Origin: Cycas panzhihuaensis
Lineage: Eukaryota; Cycadophyta
Assembly: GCA_023213395.1 (NCBI GenBank)
Contig: CM041465.1
Coordinates: 11,656,001 to 11,720,000, forward strand
Direction: 5' to 3'
Length of the DNA stretch: 64,000 nt
The position numbers were made by a program, and so were the translations under genes. The notes beneath the pieces are model-generated. The model worked only from the letters and a program-made list of their open reading frames with translations. It was not told the DNA's origin and made no database searches. This document shows, in pieces, positions 21,461 through 33,974 of this stretch. Numbering within the stretch: position 1 is the stretch's first letter; the number at the start of each line of letters is the position of its first letter.

Positions 21461-22100
21461 CTAATCCAATAGATAGCCCTCTATTGGTGATCCTAGTTAA
21501 AATTCTGTAATAGAGGAATAAAGAGACTCTTCTTCTATAGGAGGGAGATCATATAAGTGACAAGAGAAACTTTACATTTATAACCTACTTAAGGGACTAT
21601 AAAAGTGTAAAGATTAGCTTTATGATAGGGTGTTAATATACCCAATACACTAAGAAATTATTAAAAGTTGATGGGGGCTAACGCTAGGAAACTGATGGGA
21701 TGCCAAGATTTCCTTAGTGACAGGTTCTTAATGTGGTCACCAGTGGAAGTGTGCCTCTAAGGGGTCACTAGGAATTACAATGCTCTAGTTAAATTCTAGG
21801 GTTGAGTAAGAAACTAGAGGTGTAATAGAGGTTAAGCTTGTCCTTGAAGGGTATCCGTACATCACAACATAGGTTCGAGGACCCGCAAGATGCATGTTCC
21901 CCTATCTACCTTGGAGGGTTATGGTATGATATATTTTGGAAGTAAAAGGATCAATGTCCTTGGGTTACTAAGTAGCCTAGATAAGGCTCTCCTATACTCA
22001 TTGGGAAGGGAGGAATGAGGACTCACTTTTGAAAAAGAGGAGTACAATGTAGGAAGGAAACAAGATTACAACATAAGGGGTTTTAGGTTGTTTCTTTTTG
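21461..22100 (-). repeat. inverted relative of the giant Gypsy LTR
   Basis: The reverse complement of about 21690-22040 aligns by eye with 35590-35950, the 3' part of the E9 5' LTR. Shared blocks include 'ataggagag', 'ctaggctact', 'cgggtc' and 'cactggtgacca', in the same order. It is therefore probably a - strand LTR piece of the same Gypsy family, into which E6 (22101) was inserted. The segment 21461-21690 is not recognised. Confidence 0.55.
22096..22100. repeat. target-site duplication of E6 (left copy)
   Basis: TTTTG directly before the E6 5' LTR, repeated at 28816-28820 after the 3' LTR. Confidence 0.9.
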
Positions 22101-23155
22101 TGATCCAGGAGGATCTACCATATGTTTACAGGATGCGGAAAATGCTAGGCATTGGCATAACTAAAAGAGATATGGCCAAATGGTATCAAAATTCTATGAA
22201 ATTTTGTTTAAAGAGATAAGACACATCCCACTAGATATGTACAAAAGGTGGGGTTCAGAAAATATCATTTGATTAGAGTTCAAGCCTTGTCTTTGCATAA
22301 AAATTAATCCCACAGCTAGCAGAAACAAACAGAAAATATATATTATAATTATATACATAGAAACATGGCCAAATGACATCCAAATGAGCTAAAATTTTGA
22401 GGAAGAGGAGGAGACATGCGTTTCTATATGTGTACCAAATTTGAGCTGAATTTGAGTCCGTTAAGGTCAGTTACAAGCCACAACTTTTAAGAATTGCATG
22501 AAGGCCACTTGGACAGCAGAAAAACAACAAATACATATTATTATTAAATGAATAAAAATGTAGTCAAATGACATCCAAATGAGCTGAAAATTTGAGGAAG
22601 CTGAGGGGACATGCGTTCCTAGATGTGTACCAAATTTGAGCCAAATTGGAGTACGTTAAGATCTGTTACAAGCTGTAACATTTTAAGAATTGTATGAAGG
22701 CCACTTGGACAACATGCATTCTGGTGGTTAGTGGTTATACTTGCATGATTGCCACTTGTTAAACATGCAATTCAGGTTTCTTTCTATAAATTGAGCCCTT
22801 CTATAGGTTAGAGAGGTGGTTCTTGGAGACTTGGCTTGGGAAGCATCCTTGGAGAAGCATTTGGAGGGTTGGAGTCCCCCTTATGGTATAATTGTAACAT
22901 TTATTCCTTGTAATTTTACCGTTCTTTTTCTAGTTGATTTCTCCACCATTAAATGGAGATTTTCATGGTTTAATAAAAGTATTACTCCTCCTACTTTTGG
23001 ATCAATGCCAAGTATAATTGATTTGGTGTAGAATTTTCCTTTCATGGGCTCATTGTTGTTTTGATGTTATTGAGCTTTCTACACTAACTCCCAGGATCTC
23101 AAGGAGGAAAGATTGATAATTGATTTCTTCACCAAACTAAGCTCTTTTGGGATCA
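22101..23155 (+). repeat. 5' LTR of E6 with internal about 195-bp repeats
   Basis: 1055 bp, TGATCC...GGATCA. It holds diverged tandem units of about 195 bp: one starting near 22170 (weak), one near 22361 and one near 22557, each with an 'AAATG-[AG]-[CT]-ATCCAAATGAGCT' core followed by 'GTGTACCAAATTTGAG' and 'GAAGGCCACTTGGACA'. 'TATAAATTGAGCCC' near 22785 is a probable TATA box. The 71-codon open frame at 22816-23031 also occurs in the 3' LTR and is LTR sequence, not a separate gene. Confidence 0.95.
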
Positions 23156-23160
23156 TATTT

Positions 23161-23173
23161 TGGTATCAGAGCC
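23161..23173 (+). other. primer-binding site of E6
   Basis: TGGTATCAGAGCC, complementary to initiator-Met tRNA, 5 nt after the LTR. Confidence 0.9.
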
Positions 23174-23198
23174 TCTGATCTTTGTTGTAGGGACTTGA

Positions 23199-24361
23199 AT
23201 GGTACAAACAAGGAAAGGATATAAAGAGAAAGGTGAAGACTTTCTTGTGTTGCAATCACCAAGAAGACAAAGAAAGAATCCAAGCACCATGGCTGAAAAA
23301 GAAGATGGAGAGATTAGATTTGAAAGGCTTGAGAAGAACGTAGAAGCCTTGATGCAAATGATGACCCACCTTCTACCTCTAGTCAAAGGAAAAGGCAAAG
23401 AGAAGGAATTTGAAGGAGGATCCACATATGACCACGACCATGAAGAGGAAGAGGAGGAGACCTTAAAGCACTCTTTTGAAGAAAGCAAGGGTACTTCATC
23501 TCATCAACCCTTCAAGGTGGAGGCAAAGTTGGATATTCCAACTTATGATGGAGAGGTAAATGCTGAAAAGTTGGACCATTGGTTGGATCAACTTGAAACC
23601 TACTTCACAATCTATGCTTATAGTAATGCTCAAAAGCTTTCATTTGCTAGGCTCAAGATGTGTAAACATGCATTGACATGGTGGAATGCATTTTGAAGAC
23701 TCATGATGTATCTTCTTTTTCATGGAGGGATTTTAAGAAAATAATAAAGAAGCAATTCTACCCCATAGGTCATGAGGAAGACCAATGGGTCACTTGGCAA
23801 TATTTACGCCAAGGGAGAGGTGTAAGCGTCCAAGACTATACTTCTTTATTTTTTAGGCATGGCATGCTACTTGGTATTAATATGGATGAACATATCACTC
23901 TTATGAAATTCATTGGAGGATTACATGAATACATAAGGAAGGAACTAAGGCTTTTTAAGGTTCAATCCATTGGAGAAGCAAGTAGGATGGCTATGGTAAT
24001 AGAAAGTAAAAGTAAGAAATCTACATTCATGTATAAAGATTCTAATTTTACTTCTAATAAGTATGAAAAGAATCCTAAATTGCACTCATCAAAAAGGCAA
24101 GAAGGAAAGAAGAAAAGAACTAATTTTGTTAAAAATTCTAACTATTGTGAGCATTGTGATATTAGTGGTCATATTACAGCAAAGTGTTGGAAGTTACATC
24201 CAGAACTAAAGCAAGCATATCAAGGATATGGAATTAAGAAAGAAGGAAAAGGAAAGCACTACTTTACGAGGTGGAGATTCAAAGTGAAGGAGAAGAAGAG
24301 AAGGTCACTCTACTTACAAATTATGAAGATGATGCTACAAGGGAGGAACTATTTCACTTGA
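23199..24361 (+). pseudogene. Gypsy gag (E6)
   Basis: The ATG at 23199 opens a frame with a coiled-coil-like RFERLEKNVEALMQMMTHLL, an acidic stretch, then the retrotransposon Gag core (KLDIPTYDGEVNAEKLDHWL; RLKMCKHALTWWNAF). A one-base shift near 23690 moves it to a second frame (23678-24361). That frame has FKKIIKKQFYPIGHEEDQW, a 'GRGVSVQDYTSLF' block and a zinc knuckle C-x2-C-x4-H-x4-C (YCEHCDISGHITAKC near 24145). The order and spacing are normal for a Gypsy Gag of about 380 residues. Apart from the shift it is well kept. Confidence 0.9.
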
Positions 24362-25025
24362 AGCTTCAAGTGGGAAATAGTATGATTGGTGCCATTATAG
24401 ATCCGGAAGCCAAAAGAATTTGATCTCAGAAAGTTTGGTAAAGAGCATTGGTTTGGTAACTACTCCTCACCCTCATCCATATCCTCTTGGTTGGATCCAT
24501 AAAGATGTGGAAATGCAAATATCAAAGCAATGTACGCTTAAATTTTCCATCACTAATGATTTTGTTGATGAGGTAATATATGATGTGGTGCCACTGGATG
24601 TATGCCATGTTGTGCTTGGAAGTCCCTACTTGTGGGATCGAGATGCACTCTTCTATCGAAGGGAGAGAAAGTATCGATTGATGAAGGATAACAAGGGCTT
24701 CATCATAAAGGCCACAAAGAAGCACTTGGATAAGATAGCATTAATTTCAGCTACTCAAGCAAAAAGGATGATCAATGCATGTGGTAAATTTGTCATCTTA
24801 ATGGTAAGGAGAAAAGAAGAGCCAAGAGATGAAGAAGGTCCTTCTAGTCACACTCTTCTTATATCACCTAAACAAATGCAACAAGTTGAGGAGTTAAAGA
24901 TAAGGTATGATATTCTATTTCAACATGTTGATGGGCTTCCACCAAAGAGAAAGATAGAGCATGAAATCACTCTTGTAGGAGATGCACCATTACCTAATGT
25001 TGCTTTGTATAGCACTCCATTGTAG
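24362..25025 (+). pseudogene. Gypsy aspartic protease (E6)
   Basis: The protease strand LQVGNSMIGAIID ends at the catalytic Asp (24400), after which a one-base deletion shifts the frame within the D-S-G triplet. The other frame carries on at once with GSQKNLISESLVKSIG. The second half is intact in 24420-25025 (DVVPLDVCHVVLGSPYLWDR, typical of plant Gypsy PR). The linker to RT continues to the TAG at 25023. The break at the active site would abolish the protease and all pol expression. Confidence 0.85.
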
Positions 25026-26140
25026 AAAATAATGAGATAAAGAGGCAAGTTGAGGAGTTGCTTGATCAAGGGGTCATAAGACCTTCATGTTCACCTTGTG
25101 GGTCACCAATTGTCTTGGTGCCTAAGAAGGATGGAGGATGGAGAATGTATAGATTTTCGTGCTTTGAATAAAATTACAATTAAAAATCGCTACCCTTTGC
25201 CTCGTATAGATGATTTGTTTGATCAAATTCAAAGATGCTTGTTATTTCACTAAATTGGATTTAAAAAGTGGTTATCACCAAGTTAGGGTCAAGGAGGAGG
25301 ACACATGGAAGACGACCTTCAAAACAAAGCAAGGACTCTTTGAATGGATGGTTATGCCTTTCGGATTGTGTAATGCTCCCCGCAACATTCATGAGGCTAA
25401 TGAATGAAATATTAAGGCCTTACTTGGATAATTTTGTTGTTGTTCATCTTGATGACATTTTGATTTTCAAAGAACACATGGGAGGAACATTTGCAAAGAC
25501 ATAGAAGAAGTTTTAAAGACTATGGCTAAGCATCATTTGAAGCTTAATGTGAAGAAGTGTGAATTTGGCAAGGAGAACTTGATCTTCTTAGGCTTTGTGG
25601 TTGGAGGAGGAAAGTTGAGCATTGATCCACTCAAGACTCAAGCCATCCTCAAATGGCCTAGGCCAACAAACATCACAGAGGTGAGAAGTTTTTTAGGAGC
25701 TTATCAATACTTGAGAAAGTTCATTCTTCATTTCTCACAGTTGCAAGACCTCTACATGGATTGACAAAATCTAGTAGAAAGTTTACTTGGGGTTCCAAGG
25801 AGGAAGAAGCCTTTCTTCTTTTAAAGAAGAAAATTTGTGAAGCTAGGTTTGGCCATGCCAAATTTGCCAAGGCCTTTTGAAGTAGAAGTCGATGCAAGTG
25901 GAAATGCGATGGGAGTCGTCCTTATTCAAGATGGGAAGCCTATTGCGTACCATTCGAAGTCTTCACCCTCAAGTGAAGAACTACCCAACATATGATCAAG
26001 AAATGTTCGCACTTCATCAAGCATGCAAGCATTGGAGGTCATACTTGCTCGGAAAAGAGGTTGTAGTTCATACCGATCATAAGCCTCTTCAATTTTTACA
26101 AACTCAAAGTAAATTACGCAAGCAAGACACATGAAGTGGA
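25026..26140 (+). pseudogene. Gypsy reverse transcriptase and RNase H (E6)
   Basis: RT starts with [16 protein letters not shown]...[13 protein letters not shown], then [20 protein letters not shown] (in a shifted frame), [25 protein letters not shown] and the active site [10 protein letters not shown] (usual VVYLDDILIF) near 25435. Connection sequence KCEFGKENLIFLGFVV and RSFLGAYQYLRKFI follows, then RNase H with VDASGNAMGVVLIQ, PIAYHSK, YPTYDQEMFALHQACKHWR (catalytic Glu) and VHTDHKPLQFL. At least four frameshifts (near 25145, 25235, 25385 and 25505) and further shifts in RNase H break the frame. Confidence 0.9.
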
Positions 26141-27719
26141 TGAGTTTTTACAACAATTCAATATTGTAATTAAGTATAAAAGGGATCTAATAACAAAATT
26201 GCGATATGTTATCTAGACCACCTTGTTCCACTTCTTCTCCTACTTTTGTGTGTAGTTCTCTTATGAGTTTGCGGTGGAACCAATGCATCATGAAGAGTAC
26301 AAAGACTTGTACCATGAAGATGAAGCTTTGAAGGAAGAATTAGAGAACCTAGCGAAAGGAAGACCTTCCCGGCTTGCTTGGAAGGATGGTCTACTTTTCA
26401 AGCGGGAGCGACTCTATGTTCCATCAAAAGGAGACAAGATCAAGTGGCTTAGAAGCCCATACTTCTAAAGTAATGGTCACTTTGGTATAGAAGACTTTAG
26501 CAAACTTGAGAAGATATGTTGTATGGCCAAAAATGCAAAATGATGTAAAAAATATGTAAAAGGATGTGTAATGTGTAATACTTCTAAGCCTTCTTCTAGA
26601 AAATTAGGATTGTATACACCACTACCTATTCCCACTAGGCCTTGGGAAAGTATCTCCATTGATTTTTAGGGGACTTCCCATGACTAGGAAGGACATGATT
26701 ATCTTTTGTTGTTGTAGATAGGTTTAGTAAAATGATATGTCTAATACCTTGTAAGAAGACAATCACAGTGCAGAGCGGTGAGTTATTCTTCGAGCATGTA
26801 TGGAAGAATTTTGGCTTGCCTTCTTCCATCATTTTGATCGGGACACTCGATTCCTTTCATCATTTTGGAAGTCACTATGGGAGATGATGGATACCAAATT
26901 GAAGAGGAGTACAAGTTTCCACCCTCAAACAGATGGACCAACCAAGTAGTGAGCAGAACTTTGGTACATCTATTGAGGATACAATTCAAGCATCCAAAGA
27001 CTTGGGATGAATCATTGGCTTTTCTACAATTTGCTTTTAATAGAGCAATGCATGCATCACACTCTAAAGCACCTTTTGAAGTTTGTTTGGGATACTTACC
27101 TCAAAGTCCATTTGACTTAGCGTTTTCCATGCAAGCTAAGGAAGGATCTGCCAAAGAGAAGGAGGAGCATGACAAGGCTTTAAGATACTTGGAGAAGATC
27201 CAGAGAGTCCACAAAGAAGTACATGATCAACTTCTAAGGACTCAACAAAAGTACAAGGAAAGACATGACAAGCATAGGCAAGAGTGTACTTTCCAAGAAG
27301 GAGATTTAGTATGGTTATACTTGAGCAAGGAGAGGTTAAAAGGAGAAGGTAAGAAACTCAAACCTATAAGGTATGGACCATTCAAGATTTTGAGAAAAGT
27401 AGGTGGCAATGCTTTCCAACTTGATCTTCCACCTTATATGCAAATATATTCAGTAGTAAATGCTGAATGCTTAAAACTCTTTGAGCCCTCCATGTTAGAT
27501 GAGGAACAGGACCAGTTCACTTTACCTTCAGTTGATGATTTGTATTTGGAAAGTGAGGAGCCTCTCAAGGAAGATTGTATCTTGGACAGAAAATCTACCA
27601 AAACAAGACATAAGACACATGAATCTTTCAGGATTGGAGTAGCAGGGCAATTGCCTAGTAAGGCCAAGTGGTTTAGTAGGCAACAAGGAGAACAACACTT
27701 CCCCCATCTCCAATTCTAA
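26141..27719 (+). pseudogene. Gypsy integrase with GPY/F module and chromodomain-like tail (E6)
   Basis: The zinc finger is seen as GHFGIEDFSKLEK...CVMCNTSKPS. The core has SIDF (first Asp, followed by TAG) and [11 protein letters not shown] (second Asp, frame-shifted, near 26838). The block that normally carries the Glu reads T-N-Q-V-V, so the catalytic Glu appears to be Gln. From 26865 to 27719 the frame is open for 284 codons: AFNRAMHASHSKAPFEVCLG, EGDLVWLYLSKERL, KLKPIRYGPFKILRKVGGNA (GPY/F module) and VVNAECLKLFEP. The end (ILDRKSTKTRH, SKAKWFSRQQ, FPHL) resembles a worn chromodomain, which would place E6 among chromoviruses. That placement is inference. Confidence 0.85.
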
Positions 27720-27744
27720 GCCAAACAGCAGTTGGCTATTTTCC

Positions 27745-27760
27745 AAGGAAGGGGGAGCCA
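27745..27760 (+). other. polypurine tract of E6
   Basis: AAGGAAGGGGGAGCCA directly before the 3' LTR. Confidence 0.85.
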
Positions 27761-28815
27761 TGATCTAGGAGGATCTACCATATGTTTACAGGATGCGGAA
27801 AATGCTAGGCATTGGAATAACTAAAAGAGATATGGCCAAATGGTATCAAAATTCTATGAAATTTTGTTTAAAGAGATAAGACACATCCCACTAGATGTGT
27901 ACAAAAGGTGGGGTTCAGAAAATATCATTTGATTAGAGTTCAAGCCTTGTATTTGCATAAAAATTAATCCCACAGCTAGCAGAAAAAAATAAAAAATATA
28001 TATTATAATTATATGCATATAAACATGGCCAAATGACATCCAAATGAGCTAAAATTTTGAGGAAGCAGAGGAGACATGCGTTTCTATACGTGTACCAAAT
28101 TTGAGCTGAATTGGAGTCCGTTAAGGTCAGTTACAAGCCACAACTTTTAAGAATTTCATGAAGGCCACTTGGACAGCAGAAAAATAGCAAATACATATTA
28201 TTATTAAATGAATAAAAATGTAGTCAAATGACATCAAAATGAGCTAAAAATTTGAGGAAGCTGAGGGGACATGCGTTCCTAGACATGTACCAAATTTGAG
28301 CCAAATTAGAGTATGTTAAGATCTGTTACAAGCTATAACATTTTAAGAATTGTATGAAGGCCACTTGGACAACATGCATTCTGGTGGTTAGTGGTTATAC
28401 TTGCATGATTGCCACTTGTTAAACATGCAATTCAGGTTTCTTTCTATAAATTAAGCCCTTCTATAGGTTAGAGAGGTGGTTCTTGGAGACTTGGCTTGGG
28501 AAGCATCCTTGGAGAAGCATTTGGAGGGTTGGAGTCCCCCTTATGGTATAATTGTAACATTTATTCCTTGTAATTTTACCGTTCTTTTTCTAGTTGATTT
28601 CTCCACCATTAAATGGAGATTTTCATGGTTTAATAAAAGTATTACTCCTCATACTTTTGGATCAATGCCAAGTATAATTGATTTGGTGTAGAATTTTCCT
28701 TTCATGGGCTCATTGTTGTTTTGATGTTATTGAGCTTTCTACACTAACTCCCAGGATCTCAAGGAGGAAAGATTGATAATTGATTTCTTCACCAAACTAA
28801 GCTCTTTTGGGATCA
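27761..28815 (+). repeat. 3' LTR of E6
   Basis: A 1055-bp copy of 22101-23155, same length with no net indel, about 25 substitutions by eye. It contains the same tandem units (offset +5660). Confidence 0.95.
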
Positions 28816-28820
28816 TTTTG
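28816..28820. repeat. target-site duplication of E6 (right copy)
   Basis: TTTTG, identical to 22096-22100. Confidence 0.9.
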
Positions 28821-31599
<2,779 letters not shown>

Positions 31600-31600
<1 letters not shown>

Positions 31601-33116
31601 TACCTCTACTTACCTATATGATGAGCTCCAAATCCATTCCTGATAGGTGGGAAACAACTACCTATGGTTGGATGCTTGAGCCCTAGTTTTGGATTATAGG
31701 CTTATTAAACCTCCATAATATAAGGACGAGTTGAATGTGCCACTCTCTGTGAGAACTAGCCATAGTCTTGGCCAAGATCTTAGCTAAGGTTTTATTGAAT
31801 GCATTGACTTGACCATTAAGCTAAGGGTTTTAAGGCACTAATAAGCAATGGATGATATGGAATTTCTCATATAATTTGTCCACTTATGAGTTAAAAAAAG
31901 AGGTTCCATTATCCATGATAATGATATCATGAACTCTAAATCTACAGATGATACACTAGAAGATGAATGTTATAATTATTTTCCTAATTATGGTAACCAA
32001 CAGTATGGCTTCACTCCACTTGGTAAAGGACTCCATAGTAGTCAAAATAAAATTATGGCTACTTATGGATGGGTGGTAAATTTGGCCTATGAGATTAAGC
32101 CTACATTGGAAAAAGGGCCATGGAGATATGGCAGATTTGGGAGACTAAGCAGGTTGGTATAATAGTGTGGCATGTGTTTGGTACTTTTCATATTTTTAAA
32201 TATATGCATAAGTATCCTTGAATAGTATTAGACAATATTATTCCATTTGAAGGATATATTAAGTTATAGATTAATCATTAAAGTGGCCTTTGCAAATATA
32301 TTAAGAGAACTTCATTGAAGGAGCATTTGTAAAGGACATCATTAAGGAGTAGATATTGACAAGAAATTGCTCTAATTTATTTCATCCTTTAAAGGGGACA
32401 TTAGGAGGAAAGGTCTAATCATTCAAGTAAGCTTTGATTTCCTTATACCATATCCCTCTCTTAAAGGTAAGGCATCTACTTGAAATATCTACTCATTAAG
32501 AAGCCTATCATTGATAGTCAAATTGGTTGAGTTAGGTAATGGTACCTCATCCATCATTTCAATGATTATCATGAATATTTTAGATTTGTGATTGATAATT
32601 TGAAGGTCAAATTCTTAGAAGAGGAGTGCTTGTTTGGCAACTCACCTCATAAAATCACTCTTGGTAAGTAAAAAGTGAATGGGATCTAAATTTATTAATT
32701 ATGAAAGTAGTATTGCCAAGGAGATAATGATGTAACATTTTATTTGAGAAGACTAAGGATAAATATTCTTTCACTAAAGTGGAGTAGTTGAGCTTAGTGA
32801 CAATGAGGGTTCTACTTATTAAATAGATGGTTCATTTCCTACTAAATTCATCCTCTTAGGCATGCAAGGCCTTGAAGTCCTCTTTAGTGGAAGAGGTGTA
32901 CAAGATAAAAGTCTTGAGAAATAGGGGAGGAGCATGAATGTGAGTTGAAATTAGGGATTACTTCAATCTATTAAAAGATTCTTGAACATGAATGGTCAAT
33001 TTTAGAAATGCTCCTTTTTTAAGAAGATCAATAAGAGGCTTAATATTTAATGCAAAATTTGCAATGAACCTTCATAGGAAACCTAACTTGCTAAGAAAAG
33101 GTTTTACTTACTTTTG
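31600..33116 (-). pseudogene. Tat-like Gypsy pol remnant (element E7)
   Basis: The - strand from 33116 down shows the RT thumb/connection (FLSKLGFL, IANFALNIKPLIDLLKKG), RNase H (SRTLIVTKLNYSTLVKEYLS; HYLLGNTTF near 32680) and integrase (IIIMDNGTSFFNS near 31920; NGQVNAFNKTLAKILAKTM near 31790; REWHIQLVLILWRFNKP near 31720). The same blocks occur in E9 (48659-50220), so both belong to one Tat/Ogre-like family in opposite orientation. It is full of stops and lacks gag, PR and most of RT. The edge at 33117 abuts an unrelated Copia end. Confidence 0.7.
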
Positions 33117-33675
33117 ACTTTATAAGTATGAAAGTCCACATGATTAGAGAACTAGTTCATAATGGCACAATTCAACTGGAGTATTACCCCACAACATATC
33201 AAGTGGCCGATATCTTCACCAAACCACTGAAGAGGATGAAGTTTGAATAGTTCCAAAGGCAACTCGGCCTTAGGGCCTTCATCTTTGACTAATTAAAGGA
33301 GATGACAATAGGACCATCATACTCTGTTTTATTCATGAAAACCCTTTGTGGGCACGGAAGGACAAGAGTAAGTCTTTGCTCTATCCCATTTGTGAAAACC
33401 CCTTATGGGCATAAAAGGGCATGGGGGATGACCAAATGGTATATGAAAACTCAATAGATTTCAACTATAAAATTTATTATACTAATTGGATATCTAGCTT
33501 CATTTAAAGAGCCACCTAAGCTAGGTTAGTAGATTAGAAAATCTATGGGTTTTCTTCCCTATGAGGGTTTCCTACAAAAGTGTCATAGTAGTTTGCTTTG
33601 TAAGAAGCTCAAATGAAGACCTCATAGAATAGAATAAAATAAAATGAAATAACCTTCTACTATTAAGGGGAAGCT
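33117..33675 (+). pseudogene. Copia RNase H end and 3' UTR (element E8)
   Basis: SMKVHMIRELVHNGTIQLEY-like reading, then QVADIFTKPLKRMKFE with two changes, matches the last RNase H block of E10 and E11. It is followed by a 3' UTR with two copies of a 'gtgaaaaccc..tgtgggc' unit (near 33331-33367 and 33388-33427) and a purine tract AAGGGGAAG at 33665-33673. Everything 5' of this is missing, so E8 is a truncated 3' end. Confidence 0.75.
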
Positions 33676-33974
33676 TGAAATATGTTAATATCATAAGGTC
33701 ATTATATTAGTTGATTATTTCTAAAAAGAATCTTAAGTGAATTTTAAATTAGATCACTCAAGTGAAATGCACTTTCATGTGCATTATGTATAATTTCATT
33801 TCACTTAACTCTAATGCTCCCTTTCTCAATATAAAAAATAAAAGTTTAATGGAGGAGGCTCATTCTTATCTCCCTATTTTGTGAGAGCTACTCTCTTTCT
33901 CTCAAGTCTCTCTTGCTCCCATGTTTACCTTTGTGTTTAGTGTATGGAGATGAAGGATAGATCCACTCTTTTTA
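33676..33974 (+). repeat. 3' LTR of Copia E8 (about 299 bp)
   Basis: TGAAATATGTTAATATC to CCACTCTTTTTA. It is homologous in full to the E11 LTR (55936-56232 on the - strand), including the 'gatagatccactctttt' end, but with many substitutions. The last bases read TA instead of CA. Its right edge coincides with the left limit of homology between the two E9 LTR copies, suggesting that E8 was inserted in the E9 5' LTR and that later deletion removed both left parts. Confidence 0.8.

Larger units (their letters stand above)
22101..28815 (+). mobile_element. complete Ty3/Gypsy element E6 (probable chromovirus)
   Basis: A 6715-bp + strand element: 1055-bp LTRs beginning TGATCC and ending GGATCA, initiator-Met tRNA primer site, gag, PR, RT, RNase H, IN with a GPY/F module and a possible degenerate chromodomain, and polypurine tract before the 3' LTR. 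TTTTG duplicates flank it. By eye the LTRs differ at about 25 of 1055 positions, mostly transitions, a level like that of E5. All coding domains carry frameshifts or stops, so it is dead. Confidence 0.95.

Noticed and set aside
22816-23031. 71-codon open frame that occurs twice (also at 28476-28691)
   Set aside because: Both copies lie at the same place in the two E6 LTRs. The duplication is explained by the LTRs and the sequence has no known domain.
26477-26989. Several - strand frames of 60-68 codons
   Set aside because: They are antisense shadows of the E6 integrase.
31929-32162. + strand 77-codon frame
   Set aside because: It overlaps - strand Gypsy integrase/RNase H sequence (E7) and shows no family match.
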